Of a DNA stretch of 64,000 bases, positions 7,715-16,883 are shown piece by piece. Each line of letters starts with the position of its first letter. Within the stretch, counting starts at the first letter, position 1. The position numbers and the translations under genes are program-made. The stretch is from NCBI RefSeq assembly GCF_002158995.1, contig NZ_LOHF01000010.1, positions 75,805-139,804 on the forward strand. Direction: 5' to 3'. The DNA is from Pseudomonas caspiana (GTDB lineage Bacteria > Pseudomonadota > Gammaproteobacteria > Pseudomonadales > Pseudomonadaceae). A model generated the notes under the pieces. That model had not been told where the DNA came from and did not search any database. It saw only the letters and a program-made list of their open reading frames with translations.

Positions 7715-8824
7715 ATGTTCCGGCCCAGCTCCGCAATCCTTGTCGTTGGCTTGCTGCCTTTCCTATTGGCAGCATGCGGCGAGTCATCGAACGTACGCGA
7801 CCCGCGCAACCAACCTCCACTGGTGAGGACGGCGACGGTCACCAGCGCCGTTGATCCATCTCGCTCGTTTACCGGGGTCGTGGTTGCTCGTGTTCAGAGC
7901 GACCTAGGGTTTCGAGTATCCGGGAAGGTGCTGGAGCGTCTGGTTGATACGGGCCAGACCGTCAAGCGTGGTCAACCGCTGATGCGCCTTGACCCTATCG
8001 ATCTTGATCTGCAATTCCGCGCCCAACAGCAAGCCGTTGCGGCCGCCGAGGCACGTGCGCGGCAGACGGCATCTGACGAGGCCCGTAATCGAAATCTGAT
8101 CGCGTCAGGCGCCATTTCCGCGTCGACTTACGACCGGATCAAGTCCTTGGCCGACACCGCAAAAGCAGAACTGAGCGCTGCGCAAGCTCAAGCCAACGTT
8201 GCTCGCAATGCTGCGGGTTACTCGTCGTTGCTGGCCGATGCCGACGGGCTGATCGTAGAAACCCTGGCCGAACCCGGACAGGTTGTCAGTGCAGGGCAGG
8301 CCGTAGTAAGGCTGGCGAAAACAGGGCAGAGGGAGGCCGTCGTCTACCTCCCCGAAACACTGCGTCCGGTACCAGGTAGCCAAGCTCGGGCAAGGCTGTA
8401 CGGTAGTGATACGAGCGTCATTCCTGCAAAGTTGCGACTTCTCTCTGACGCTGCGGATCCGCTCACTCGTACTTTCGAGGCCCGGTATGTGCTCGAAGGC
8501 GCACATGCCGACGCGCCGCTGGGTGCTACGGTCACCCTGAGCATCGCTGATGACGGGGCTGGCGGGCCTGCGCTTGCGGTTCCCGTGGCGGCTATCCATG
8601 ACCCCGGCAACGGACCGGGCGTCTGGGTTGTTTCAGGCGTACCTGCAACGGTGACGTGGCGCGCAATTCAACTGCTAGGTTTAAGTGATGAATCGGCACG
8701 CGTCAGTGGCAGTCTCGAGCCCGGAGAGCGGGTTGTGGCGCTGGGCGCACATCTGCTCCATGACGGTGATGAAGTACTGGTGTCGCAACCAGGCTCTAAT
8801 GGCATCGCAGGGGCAAGGCAATGA
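7715..8824 (+). CDS. RND efflux periplasmic adaptor (lipoprotein)
   Basis: A 369-residue membrane-fusion protein that links an RND pump to an outer-membrane channel. It starts with a lipoprotein signal ending in the lipobox LAAC (Cys 21). Then come the first beta-barrel/lipoyl half (VSGKVLERLVDTGQTVKRGQ), a short alpha-hairpin with NLIASGAISASTYDR, the second lipoyl half (GLIVETLAEPGQVVSAGQ) and the membrane-proximal domain. The frame is open from 7679, but ATG 7715 has AAGGGA upstream and opens the signal peptide. It overlaps the permease gene by 4 bp (ATGA), so the two are translationally coupled. The TetR gene lies just upstream. Confidence 0.9.
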   Translation: MFRPSSAILVVGLLPFLLAACGESSNVRDPRNQPPLVRTATVTSAVDPSRSFTGVVVARVQSDLGFRVSGKVLERLVDTGQTVKRGQPLMRLDPIDLDLQFRAQQQAVAAAEARARQTASDEARNRNLIASGAISASTYDRIKSLADTAKAELSAAQAQANVARNAAGYSSLLADADGLIVETLAEPGQVVSAGQAVVRLAKTGQREAVVYLPETLRPVPGSQARARLYGSDTSVIPAKLRLLSDAADPLTRTFEARYVLEGAHADAPLGATVTLSIADDGAGGPALAVPVAAIHDPGNGPGVWVVSGVPATVTWRAIQLLGLSDESARVSGSLEPGERVVALGAHLLHDGDEVLVSQPGSNGIAGARQ

Positions 8825-11800
8825 GCAGCGGTCGCTTCAATCTTTCCGCGCTTGCCGTTCGCGAAAGGTCCATCACGCTGTTCCTGATTATCTTGATCGG
8901 GGTGGCAGGCGCGCTGTCATTTTTCAAGCTGGGACGTGCAGAGGATCCACCGTTTACCGTTAAGCAGATGACGATTATTTCCGCCTGGCCTGGCGCTACT
9001 GCGCAGGAAATGCAGGACCAGGTCGCAGAGCCGCTTGAAAAGCGCATGCAAGAACTCAAATGGTATGACCGAAGCGAGACCTACACCCGTCCAGGTCTGG
9101 CGTTCACCATGGTTTCACTGCTGGATAAAACGCCGCCTTCCCAGGTGCAGGAAGAGTTTTATCAAGCGCGCAAGAAACTGAGCGATGCTGCGCGCACGCT
9201 GCCATCCGGTGTTATCGGTCCGATGGTCAATGATGAGTTCTCGGACGTGACGTTCGCTCTCTTTGCGCTAAAGGCAAAAGGTGAGCCCCAGCGGATACTG
9301 GTACGCGACGCCGAATCACTGCGTCAACGTCTGCTGCATGTGCCCGGCGTGAAGAAGATCAATATCATTGGGGAGCAAACCGAGCGCATCTTTGTGTCGT
9401 TTTCCCATGAGCGGCTGGCGACACTGGGTATTTCGCCACAGGACATTTTCTCGGCACTGAACAGCCAGAACGTTTTGACGCCTGCCGGTTCGATTGAGAC
9501 CAGCGGACCTCAGGTGTTTTTGCGCCTGGATGGCGCCTTCGACACGCTTGAAAAGATCCGCAATACACCCATCGTGGTCCAGGCCAGGATACTGAAGCTT
9601 TCAGACGTTGCGACTGTTGAGCGCGGGTATGAAGACCCGGCAACGTTCATGGTTCGCAACCAGGGTGAACCGGCTCTGCTATTGGGAATTGTGATGCGCG
9701 AGGGCTGGAACGGTCTGGACCTCGGTAAGGCGCTGGATGCCGAGACGCTGAAAATCAACGCAAGCATGCCGTTGGGTATGACGTTGTCAAAGGTCACCGA
9801 CCAGTCGGTCAACATCAGTTCCGCTGTTGACGAGTTCATGATCAAGTTCTTTGTTGCGTTGCTGGTGGTGATGCTGGTCTGCTTTCTCAGCATGGGCTGG
9901 CGAGTGGGCGTGGTGGTCGCGGCGGCTGTGCCACTCACCCTTGCTATCGTCTTCGTGGTGATGGAGGCGTCGGGCAAGAACTTTGATCGTATAACCCTCG
10001 GCTCACTGATCCTGGCACTGGGGCTGCTGGTTGACGACGCCATTATTGCCATCGAAATGATGGTGGTGAAAATGGAGGAGGGCTACGACCGTATCAAGGC
10101 CTCAGCGTACGCATGGAGCCATACAGCGGCACCGATGCTGGCGGGTACGCTGGTCACTGCTGTTGGCTTCATGCCTAACGGTTTTGCTCAGTCAACTGCG
10201 GGTGAATACACCAGCAACATGTTTTGGATTGTGGGCATTGCATTGATCGCCTCGTGGGTGGTCGCAGTGGTTTTTACGCCATATCTGGGCGTGAAAATGT
10301 TGCCTGATATCAAACCCGTAGAAGGCGGTCACGCCGCTATCTATGACACTGCTCACTACAACCGCTTCAGACGAGTCCTGACCCACGTCATCGCGCGCAA
10401 ATGGTGGGTAGCGGGCGCGGTCATCAGCGCATTCGCCGTGGCGATCATCGGCATGGGGCTGGTTAAAAAACAATTTTTCCCGACCTCGGATCGTCCGGAG
10501 GTGTTGATCGAAGTTCAGATGCCATATGGCACGTCTATCGAGCAAACCAGCGCCACGACGGCGAAGATCGAAGCGTGGCTGCAACAGCAGGATGCAGCAA
10601 AAATCGTCACGTCTTATATCGGCCAGGGTTCGCCGCGTTTTTATCTGGCGATGGCACCGGAGCTGCCTGATCCATCGTTTGCCAAGATCGTGGTGTTGAC
10701 CGACACTCAGGATGCCCGCGACTCTCTCAAGCACACCATCCGCGAGGCCGTTGCCCAAGGCTTGGCGCCTGAAGCGCGGATTCGGGTCACGCAGTTGGTA
10801 TTCGGCCCTTACTCACCCTTTCCTGTTGCTTACAGGGTGATGGGACCCAACCCCGACACACTGCGCGACATCGCCAGGCAGGTAGAAACCGTCCTGATGG
10901 CGAGCCCGATGATGCGCACAGTCAACAGTGATTGGGGGCCTCGCACGCCAACACTGCATTTCTCTCTGGATCAGGACCGGTTGCAGGCAGTCGGGCTAAC
11001 GTCCAGCGCAGTTGCCCAGCAATTGCAGTTTCTGCTTTCGGGAGTTCCCATTACTGCTGTGCGCGAAGACATTCGATCGGTCGAAGTGGTGGGGAGGGCA
11101 GCCGGAGATATCCGTCTGGACCCGGCAAAGATCGAGGGTTTCACACTGGTAGGTTCTGCTGGTCAGCGCGTACCTCTGTCCCAGATTGGTGAAGTGGGCG
11201 TGCGAATGGAAGACCCCATCCTGCGCCGCCGTGACCGTGTACCGACGATCACGGTACGGGGCGATATCGCCGAGAATCTACAGCCACCTGACGTGTCAGC
11301 CAATATCACCAAGGCGCTACAGCCCATCATCGATAACCTTCCTGAGGGTTACCGCATTGAGCAAGCCGGATCGATCGAAGAGTCGGCGAAAGCCACCGTG
11401 GCACTGGCACCTTTGTTTCCGATCATGATCGCGATCACGTTGCTGATCATCATCCTTCAGGTGCGCTCGATGTCGGCGATGGTGATGGTGTTTTTGACGG
11501 CGCCACTTGGGCTGATTGGCGTGGTTCCGACCTTGCTGTTGTTCGGCCAGCCATTCGGGATCAATGCCCTTGTAGGGCTGATTGCGCTATCCGGCATCCT
11601 CATGCGCAATACATTGATCCTGATCGGGCAGATCGATCAAAACGAAAAAGAAGGGCTCGATCCGTTCCATGCGGTGGTAGAAGCGACTGTCCAGAGAGCG
11701 CGCCCAGTGCTGCTCACCGCACTCGCGGCGATCCTGGCCTTTATCCCGCTGACTCATTCGGTATTCTGGGGCACGCTGGCCTACACCCTGATTGGCGGCA

Positions 11801-11892
11801 CCTTGGGCGGCACCGTCATGACACTGGTGTTCCTGCCTGCCATGTATTCCATCTGGTTCAAGATCCGTCCAGAGGGCAAAGCGCTTGCGTAA
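8821..11892 (+). CDS. RND efflux permease (AcrB/MexF superfamily)
   Basis: A 1023-residue inner-membrane proton-driven exporter of the HAE-type RND family. TM1 is at about residues 12-30; the porter opening ISAWPGATAQEMQDQVAEPL is family-typical. The TM4 proton-relay segment GLLVDDAIIAIEMM carries the paired Asp at about residue 404, and the second half repeats the fold, ending in TM12 near LVFLPAMYSIWF. Length is normal. Start is fixed by the ATGA overlap with the adaptor gene. No outer-membrane channel gene follows, so the pump must borrow a TolC/OprM-like protein encoded elsewhere. Substrates are unknown; the TetR/Bcr context suggests toxic organic compounds. Confidence 0.92.
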   Translation: MSSGRFNLSALAVRERSITLFLIILIGVAGALSFFKLGRAEDPPFTVKQMTIISAWPGATAQEMQDQVAEPLEKRMQELKWYDRSETYTRPGLAFTMVSLLDKTPPSQVQEEFYQARKKLSDAARTLPSGVIGPMVNDEFSDVTFALFALKAKGEPQRILVRDAESLRQRLLHVPGVKKINIIGEQTERIFVSFSHERLATLGISPQDIFSALNSQNVLTPAGSIETSGPQVFLRLDGAFDTLEKIRNTPIVVQARILKLSDVATVERGYEDPATFMVRNQGEPALLLGIVMREGWNGLDLGKALDAETLKINASMPLGMTLSKVTDQSVNISSAVDEFMIKFFVALLVVMLVCFLSMGWRVGVVVAAAVPLTLAIVFVVMEASGKNFDRITLGSLILALGLLVDDAIIAIEMMVVKMEEGYDRIKASAYAWSHTAAPMLAGTLVTAVGFMPNGFAQSTAGEYTSNMFWIVGIALIASWVVAVVFTPYLGVKMLPDIKPVEGGHAAIYDTAHYNRFRRVLTHVIARKWWVAGAVISAFAVAIIGMGLVKKQFFPTSDRPEVLIEVQMPYGTSIEQTSATTAKIEAWLQQQDAAKIVTSYIGQGSPRFYLAMAPELPDPSFAKIVVLTDTQDARDSLKHTIREAVAQGLAPEARIRVTQLVFGPYSPFPVAYRVMGPNPDTLRDIARQVETVLMASPMMRTVNSDWGPRTPTLHFSLDQDRLQAVGLTSSAVAQQLQFLLSGVPITAVREDIRSVEVVGRAAGDIRLDPAKIEGFTLVGSAGQRVPLSQIGEVGVRMEDPILRRRDRVPTITVRGDIAENLQPPDVSANITKALQPIIDNLPEGYRIEQAGSIEESAKATVALAPLFPIMIAITLLIIILQVRSMSAMVMVFLTAPLGLIGVVPTLLLFGQPFGINALVGLIALSGILMRNTLILIGQIDQNEKEGLDPFHAVVEATVQRARPVLLTALAAILAFIPLTHSVFWGTLAYTLIGGTLGGTVMTLVFLPAMYSIWFKIRPEGKALA

Positions 11893-11956
11893 CTGGATGC
11901 CTGGTGTCCATTGCACGCAACGCACTGACTTTGTTTGGCTGAACAGGCCGTACTAA

Positions 11957-12376
11957 TCAGCCCGACGCGTTGCTCGGTGGCTCGCGGTCGGCTGGATGGT
12001 TAACCCCGTCGCTGGTCTTGATCTGCCCCAGATCGTATGGGTTCACGCCTTCCAGGCAGCCGAGGTTGTAGCCGTATTGATCCGGTGAAGAGCGCCGCTG
12101 GTGATGGGTATAAATCCCGCAGTTGCCGCAGAAATAATGCTGCGCCGTGCGGGTATTGAATTGATAGAGCTTGAGCTGGGTCTGGCCTTGAATGATCTTG
12201 ATGCCATCCAGCGCAACCGTGGCAACGATGGCACCTTTGCGGCGACACATCGAACAGTCGCAGCGTCGAGGATCGACAATGCCGTCCGGTAAGTCTAGTT
12301 CCAGCACCACCGCGCCGCAGTGGCAGGAGGCGCGGTGTTTGGGTTTGATTTCAGTGGGGCCGACTTTCTTGATCAC
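11957..12376 (-). CDS. GFA-family (glutathione-dependent formaldehyde-activating-like) protein
   Basis: A 139-residue zinc protein of the GFA/Mss4-like fold. The metal-binding cysteines are in the usual order: CHC at 18-20, CDCSMC at 39-44 and CGNC near 93-96, the last followed by the family's IYTHH. It begins with GTG at 12376 behind a strong AGGAGG about 8 nt upstream. The name comes from S-hydroxymethylglutathione synthase, but most members have no shown activity and I would not claim formaldehyde metabolism. It converges on the RND operon and appears monocistronic. Confidence 0.85.
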   Translation of the reverse strand: MIKKVGPTEIKPKHRASCHCGAVVLELDLPDGIVDPRRCDCSMCRRKGAIVATVALDGIKIIQGQTQLKLYQFNTRTAQHYFCGNCGIYTHHQRRSSPDQYGYNLGCLEGVNPYDLGQIKTSDGVNHPADREPPSNASG

Positions 12377-12532
12377 GGGCTGTTCCTCCTGAGGTAATTC
12401 AACAGGGTAGCCGTTTAGAGTTAATGGTGCACACGTCGGCCAGCAGACATAATTTCCGCGAACTCATTTGCAAAGAGGCCGGTATTCCGCCGGACTTATG
12501 GGAGATTCTATGTTTGCCCGCAAGCTGATTGG

Positions 12533-12630
12533 TGACGTGGGACCGGCTTTAACCGGGAAGAGGCCGGGACAGACGATGAATCTTCATCGGCAGAAATAAC
12601 GTTTTCCCGGCTAAAGCCGGTCCCACGTCA
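12533..12630. repeat. 27-bp near-perfect inverted repeat with inner palindrome
   Basis: Arms at 12533-12559 and 12604-12630 match with a single mismatch; the arm core is GTGGGACCGGCTTTA. The loop contains another palindrome, GATGAA-TC-TTCATC. The right flank (about 12642-12665) is a single REP of the other type, GTGGGAGCAGAGCTTGC. The element lies between the convergent GFA-side leader and the tautomerase stop codon and is probably a REP/BIME that can also fold in RNA. Confidence 0.7.
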
Positions 12631-12726
12631 TCAGTGACTCCTGTGGGAGCAGAGCTTGCTCGCGATAAGCGCACCGCACATATCAGGCAGATTGCATTCA
12701 ACCTCATCGTGAGCAAACGTTGCCTG

Positions 12727-13125
12727 TCAAACGCCGACTTGCTGGTGACGCCATTCCTGGGTGTGCCCGCCATAGCCGTAAGCGGCTGCGCGCGCATCGA
12801 CGAGATGCACGTAAGACAAGTCGTGCAGGTCAGGCATCAATTGCTTCAGCGCAGCATGTACCTGCGCCAGAAACAGCGCCTTTTCCTTTTTGATGTTGGT
12901 CTCATCGGTGATGCTGATGACCAGGTGAAACGCACTTCCCCCGGTCACCGACAAGGGTTGGCCAGCGATGAACCAGTCTTCATCAGCGACGTATTGAACG
13001 GTCGTCGCCATGAGTTGAGGTTGTTTGCCCAACACCTCGGCAGTGAGCTGATTAATCAGCACCATCGCTTTTTGACCGAGATCGGGGTTGCGTGGGCCAG
13101 ATAACTGAAGCGTGACAGAAGGCAT
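12727..13125 (-). CDS. Tautomerase/MIF-superfamily protein
   Basis: A 132-residue protein whose second residue is Pro (MPSVTLQL). After Met removal this would be the N-terminal catalytic proline of 4-oxalocrotonate tautomerase and MIF-like enzymes. The length is about twice that of 4-OT subunits, fitting the MIF or fused-tautomerase size. The frame is open to 13179, but ATG 13125 has AAGGA upstream and gives Pro-2. A LysR gene diverges 107 bp away and probably controls it. The substrate is unknown. Confidence 0.75.
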   Translation of the reverse strand: MPSVTLQLSGPRNPDLGQKAMVLINQLTAEVLGKQPQLMATTVQYVADEDWFIAGQPLSVTGGSAFHLVISITDETNIKKEKALFLAQVHAALKQLMPDLHDLSYVHLVDARAAAYGYGGHTQEWRHQQVGV

Positions 13126-13231
13126 GACGGTGTCCTTTCGGTGGGTTGATGATTGCCATTTTGTGAGCACTCCTTCCATTGGAAAAGCCGTATGATGCGA
13201 TAGTTATCGTCATTTTTTCGGATGGATAAAC

Positions 13232-14110
13232 ATGCGTGGTTTTGATTTTGAACAGCTCAGAACATTGGTAGCTGTCGTCGATGCGGGCAGCATTTCAGCG
13301 GCTGTGCCCTCTCGATTTCTGTCGCAGTCCTCACTGAGCGAGCAGTTGCGCAAACTTGAAGAGGCCGCCGGCGGGCAACTCCTTGTTCGCAGCAAGAGGG
13401 GGGTGCAAATGACCGCAGCGGGCGAGCGCATGGTGGCCCACGCGCGCAAGATACTGGCGTTGTCCGATGCGGCATGGCGTGACATGCACGGCATTGCGCT
13501 TGAAGGCGAACTCAATCTCGGCATCTCGGATTACTTTAGACCGAGTCATCTCATGGGCCTGCTGAACCGAATTGCCCAGCAGCATCCAGGTTTACGGATT
13601 CGCACTCAGGTGGGCAAAAGCGATGAGATGATAGCCGCCTACCGCAACGGTGCCCTCGATCTTGCAATCGTGATGCGGATTGCCGGCTCTGCGTCCGGGA
13701 CACTCAACGACGCTCGCGTGCTTCGGACCGAGCCGCTGATCTGGGTCATGGCCACCGGGCAACCCCTGTCGAGTGAGCAGAAGACTCTTGAACTTGCTTT
13801 GTTGCCTGAGACCTGTTCGCTGCACCGGCTGGTACGTCAGCAACTCGACCTGCATCGACGGCCCTATGTCATTGCGCATATCGCCTCAGGCGTCGCGGGC
13901 TTACAGGCTGCCGTCGGGGCAGGGCTGGGGATTGGCTGCCTCAACGCCTCGGCCTTGATCGAGCCGGACATGGTGGAGGCGCCCAAAGGCGTTTTGCCCG
14001 CGCTGCCTGATGCTGAATTTGTGTTGCTTGAGGCCGGGCAAGACGATCCGAAGGCACGTGTGCGACTGCGATCAATCGCTGAGGTTATTGCGGGGACGCT
14101 GGCGGCGTAA
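13232..14110 (+). CDS. LysR-family transcriptional regulator
   Basis: A 292-residue LysR regulator. The winged HTH fills about residues 1-60 (FEQLRTLVAVVDAGSISAAV, then SQSSLSEQLRKLEEAAGGQLL), followed by a linker helix and a periplasmic-binding-type effector domain from about 90. It is divergent from the tautomerase gene. The palindrome CGATA-GT-TATCG at 13198-13209 lies 22 bp before its start codon in the shared 106-bp gap and could be part of its binding site. The effector is not predictable. Confidence 0.9.
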   Translation: MRGFDFEQLRTLVAVVDAGSISAAVPSRFLSQSSLSEQLRKLEEAAGGQLLVRSKRGVQMTAAGERMVAHARKILALSDAAWRDMHGIALEGELNLGISDYFRPSHLMGLLNRIAQQHPGLRIRTQVGKSDEMIAAYRNGALDLAIVMRIAGSASGTLNDARVLRTEPLIWVMATGQPLSSEQKTLELALLPETCSLHRLVRQQLDLHRRPYVIAHIASGVAGLQAAVGAGLGIGCLNASALIEPDMVEAPKGVLPALPDAEFVLLEAGQDDPKARVRLRSIAEVIAGTLAA

Positions 14111-14288
14111 TGTAAGAAGGGACGGACATTGCGGGGGGGAAATTGGCAGTGGTTATCTCAGAGAACGACGGCTTTGGGTCCTGAACGTACGGGTGTGACC
14201 GGCTGTTTCTCGCCGATTGCGGTTCTGTGCGACGGGCAGCAATCGACCCAGGCTGTCTGAAAACGTCAGCGTCGATAGGGACGGGGCG

Positions 14289-14311
14289 TATCTACGTGAA
14301 GTCCGTAGATA
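14289..14311. promoter_or_regulatory. 8-bp perfect inverted repeat before the zinc-ribbon gene
   Basis: TATCTACG at 14289-14296 and CGTAGATA at 14304-14311 are perfectly inverted around 7 bp. It lies 110 bp upstream of the zinc-ribbon gene in a non-coding stretch. It could be an operator; no T-run follows, so it is not a terminator. Confidence 0.35.
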
Positions 14312-14420
14312 TACGGAATCATCTTCACTGCTCTGGAAGTCAGTTCTTACGACATTGGTTAAAGGATTTCTTGAGTTCATCGGTATCATTACTCTCGCCC
14401 CTCTCAAATCAGGTCATGCC

Positions 14421-14702
14421 ATGAACCAAAACCCTATGGAATCCTGCCCCCGCTGTGGATCCGTCCAACACGTCAGACCAAAGGGAATTCTGATAGGAGC
14501 AGCAAGCCCAAAAAAACGCTTCAATGGGGAAGAAAAAGCAGGCTATCAACGCTTGGATCAGCTAGCAGTTGATGAATGCAAGCCTGCCCTTCTGAAAGCA
14601 GCGCCGCTGGAGCAGCTGGTTGATGGGTTTTATTGCGATCATTGCGGGGTGGGTTTTGTAACAAGTGAGATTGTACAAGGTGTCGACCGAACATCGCTCT
14701 AG
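14421..14702 (+). CDS. Small zinc-ribbon protein, function unknown
   Basis: A 93-residue hypothetical protein with two CxxC pairs, CPRC at 9-12 and CDHC at 72-75, enough for one four-cysteine zinc ribbon. There is no signal peptide or membrane segment. The open frame reaches back to 14217, but the upstream 68 residues look random and ATG 14421 directly precedes the first CxxC; the Shine-Dalgarno (AGG) is weak. I do not recognise a named family. Nothing in the neighbourhood suggests a partner. Confidence 0.55.
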   Translation: MNQNPMESCPRCGSVQHVRPKGILIGAASPKKRFNGEEKAGYQRLDQLAVDECKPALLKAAPLEQLVDGFYCDHCGVGFVTSEIVQGVDRTSL

Positions 14703-14878
14703 AGACGATTATGGGGTTTGTTTAGATCGAAACGGCTTTTCATACCAGGTCCGTCTGTGGAGGATCTCGGCTGCACTATTTGCCGCCCTAAGAGTTCTTG
14801 TGCGACACGCTTGATTTGTTCCCGTCAAGCATAAACGCTATAGAGTAGCGAGTCTTACGCGCGGGAGTGTAGTCCAGG

Positions 14879-15043
14879 TCAACCCTTAGTCCGTTTCTGC
14901 AACATACTTTCCGCCGGCCCCAGCCTCACGTGCTTGCCATACTCCGGACTCCATTCTTTGAGAGAGTACTCCCGTAACTGATTTTCATAGCTGTGGCGTG
15001 AGATTTGTGTGGAGTCTGACTGACTGCTGTTGGCCGATAGCTG
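14879..15043 (-). pseudogene. Possible C-terminal gene fragment, no start codon
   Basis: A 54-codon open stretch ends in TGA at 14879-14881 and is closed upstream by a stop at 15044-15046. It reads QLSANSSQSDSTQISRHSYE and onwards, with SLKEWSPEYGKHVRLGP in the second half. The composition looks protein-like, but there is no ATG, GTG or TTG in it, so it is best seen as a remnant, or chance. The rest of 14703-15085 shows nothing I can call. Confidence 0.25.
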
Positions 15044-15085
15044 TCAGTCACAGCCACCAGCGGTATTCGGCTCAATCGCCTGCTA

Positions 15086-15976
15086 TCACTCTCGCTTTCC
15101 ATGGATCCTGTTCGCATCCTGCGAGGGAGGAAGCCCAAATAACTTTGCATAATCACGGCTGAACTGCGTCGCGCTTTCGTAGCCGACCTCGAAAGCAGCC
15201 GCCATCACACTCTTCGCATTCGCCACCATCAGTGTTCTGGCCTGAAGCAATCGCACGCGTTTCTGATACTGCAACGGGCTCAGGTTGGTGACAGCCTTGA
15301 AGTGGCGGTGAAACGCCGAGACGCTCATCGACGCTCGTTCGGCCAGGCGCTCTACGCCAATGGGCTGGGCGAAATCGCGGCGGATCCACTGGATCGCGAG
15401 GTTTACACGGGCCATTGCGCTGTCGGGGGCCGCGATCTCTCTCAGCATCCAGCCAAGGGGGCCCTGAAGCACGCGGAAAATGATCTCCCGCTCGTACGCC
15501 GGGGCAAGCGCGGCGATGGCATCGGCATCACCCATGAGCCTCAACATTCGAACCCACGCGTCCATGAGTTCGGTGGTCATTGATGCGACCGAAAATCCTG
15601 GGTGAGCGTCGACGCGGCTGGCAGGTTTGGGCAGGTCGGCGAACAGCGTGGACAACACTGCTGGGTCGAGTGTCAGGCTTACGGCCAGATACGGTTCCCC
15701 GGTTTCGGCAGGGTGCACCGAGCCCGCGGCAGGCAGGTCGATGGACATCACGAAGTAGGTCGCGGGGTCATACCGCAACGTGCGGTCGCCCACGGTCATG
15801 CTTTTGCTGCCTTGCAAAATCACGTTGATCATCGGGCCATAGACCGCCGCGAGCATGTGCTCGGGGATCTTGCCCTTGACCATAGCCACGCGAGGAATGC
15901 CGGTTTCGGTTCGCCGATTTTCAGCCTTGGCCGCGAGTGACCTGAGTTCGTTTAGATGATTGTCCATGCCATGCAT
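15086..15976 (-). CDS. AraC-family regulator with AraC_N (PF06719-type) domain
   Basis: A 296-residue one-component regulator. Residues 1-155 form the cupin-like N-terminal domain seen in regulators of oxidoreductase operons (ETGIPRVAMVKG, VILQGSKSMTVGD, PYLAVSLTLDP). Residues 190-290 hold the two HTH motifs of the AraC DNA-binding domain (IGVERLAERASMSVSAFHRH; SVMAAAFEVGYESATQFSRD). An in-frame ATG at 15967 (MDNHLNEL) is an equally good start and lines up with the paralogue at 18280-19158. It diverges from the short-chain dehydrogenase operon at 16106 and probably regulates it. Confidence 0.9.
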   Translation of the reverse strand: MHGMDNHLNELRSLAAKAENRRTETGIPRVAMVKGKIPEHMLAAVYGPMINVILQGSKSMTVGDRTLRYDPATYFVMSIDLPAAGSVHPAETGEPYLAVSLTLDPAVLSTLFADLPKPASRVDAHPGFSVASMTTELMDAWVRMLRLMGDADAIAALAPAYEREIIFRVLQGPLGWMLREIAAPDSAMARVNLAIQWIRRDFAQPIGVERLAERASMSVSAFHRHFKAVTNLSPLQYQKRVRLLQARTLMVANAKSVMAAAFEVGYESATQFSRDYAKLFGLPPSQDANRIHGKRE

Positions 15977-16105
15977 GCTGAGGGCAGAGGCTGGTGTGCT
16001 GCAAGCAAAAAGCAGAAACAGGCAGGTTTCGAACAGGAACGGGTGCGTTCAGCGCCACGGTGATCAGTACGCTGTGTCCTCATTCGAAGTCCTGAGGATC
16101 AGTAC

Positions 16106-16849
16106 ATGAGTGTTATCGTCATTACAGGTGGGAGTCGCGGGATCGGCGCCATCGCCGCCGAGCATATTGCTCAACGGGGCATGGGCGTCATCCTGACCTA
16201 CAACCGTCATGCGCAAGAGGCAGCGTCGGTCGTCGAGCGCATTGAGCACACAGGAGGCAAGGCGGTTGCGCTCAAGCTCGATGTGTCTGACGTTGCAGGC
16301 TTCTCCGGGTTTCGCGAATTAGTGACACTTGCCCTGCGCGAAACCTGGGGCATCACCATGCTGAATGGTTTGGTCAACAATGCCGGGTATGGTCTGTTCA
16401 CCCCTTTGGCCAGCGTCACCGAAGCGCAGTTTGATGGCCTGCTCAATGTGCATCTTAAAGGCCCGTTTTTCCTCACGCAGACATTGCTGCCGCTGCTGGC
16501 AGACGGTGCGAGTATCGTCAACCTGACCAGCGCGACCACTCGCGTGGCCACGGCGGGCGTGGCGCCTTACGCCGCGTTCAAAGGCGGGCTGGAGGTGCTC
16601 ACGCGTTACATGGCCAAGGAGTTTGGCGAACGACGGATTCGGGCCAACGCCGTGTCCCCCGGCGCGATCCGTACCGAACTTGGCGGCGGCTTGAACGACG
16701 AGTTCGAGGTCTTGCTTGCGGGGCAGACTGCGCTCGGCAGGGTAGGTGAACCGGAGGACGTCGCGCGCGTGATTACCAGTTTGCTGTCGCAGGACGGTAG
16801 CTGGATCAATGCCCAGACCATCGAAGTCGCGGGCGGCTACAGCATCTGA
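16106..16849 (+). CDS. SDR-family oxidoreductase
   Basis: A 247-residue classical short-chain dehydrogenase/reductase using NAD(P)(H) in the cytoplasm. Seen are the nucleotide-binding TGGSRGIG at 7-14, the NNAG strand near 92-95, a catalytic Ser in NLTSATT, YAAFK (catalytic Tyr and Lys) near 153-157, and the usual C-terminal IEVAGGYSI. Start codon ATG 16106 follows TGAGGATC. It is the first gene of a tight three-gene operon with a VOC protein and a saccharopine-dehydrogenase-like reductase. The AraC gene diverging from it is the likely regulator. Confidence 0.92.
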   Translation: MSVIVITGGSRGIGAIAAEHIAQRGMGVILTYNRHAQEAASVVERIEHTGGKAVALKLDVSDVAGFSGFRELVTLALRETWGITMLNGLVNNAGYGLFTPLASVTEAQFDGLLNVHLKGPFFLTQTLLPLLADGASIVNLTSATTRVATAGVAPYAAFKGGLEVLTRYMAKEFGERRIRANAVSPGAIRTELGGGLNDEFEVLLAGQTALGRVGEPEDVARVITSLLSQDGSWINAQTIEVAGGYSI

Positions 16850-16883
16850 GCCGCCCGCAGCTACACCATTTGAGGATTACGCA

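Noticed and set aside
16062..16105. Direct repeat GATCAGTAC twice before the SDR operon
   Set aside because: Nine bases repeated once is close to chance, and the second copy overlaps the ribosome site.
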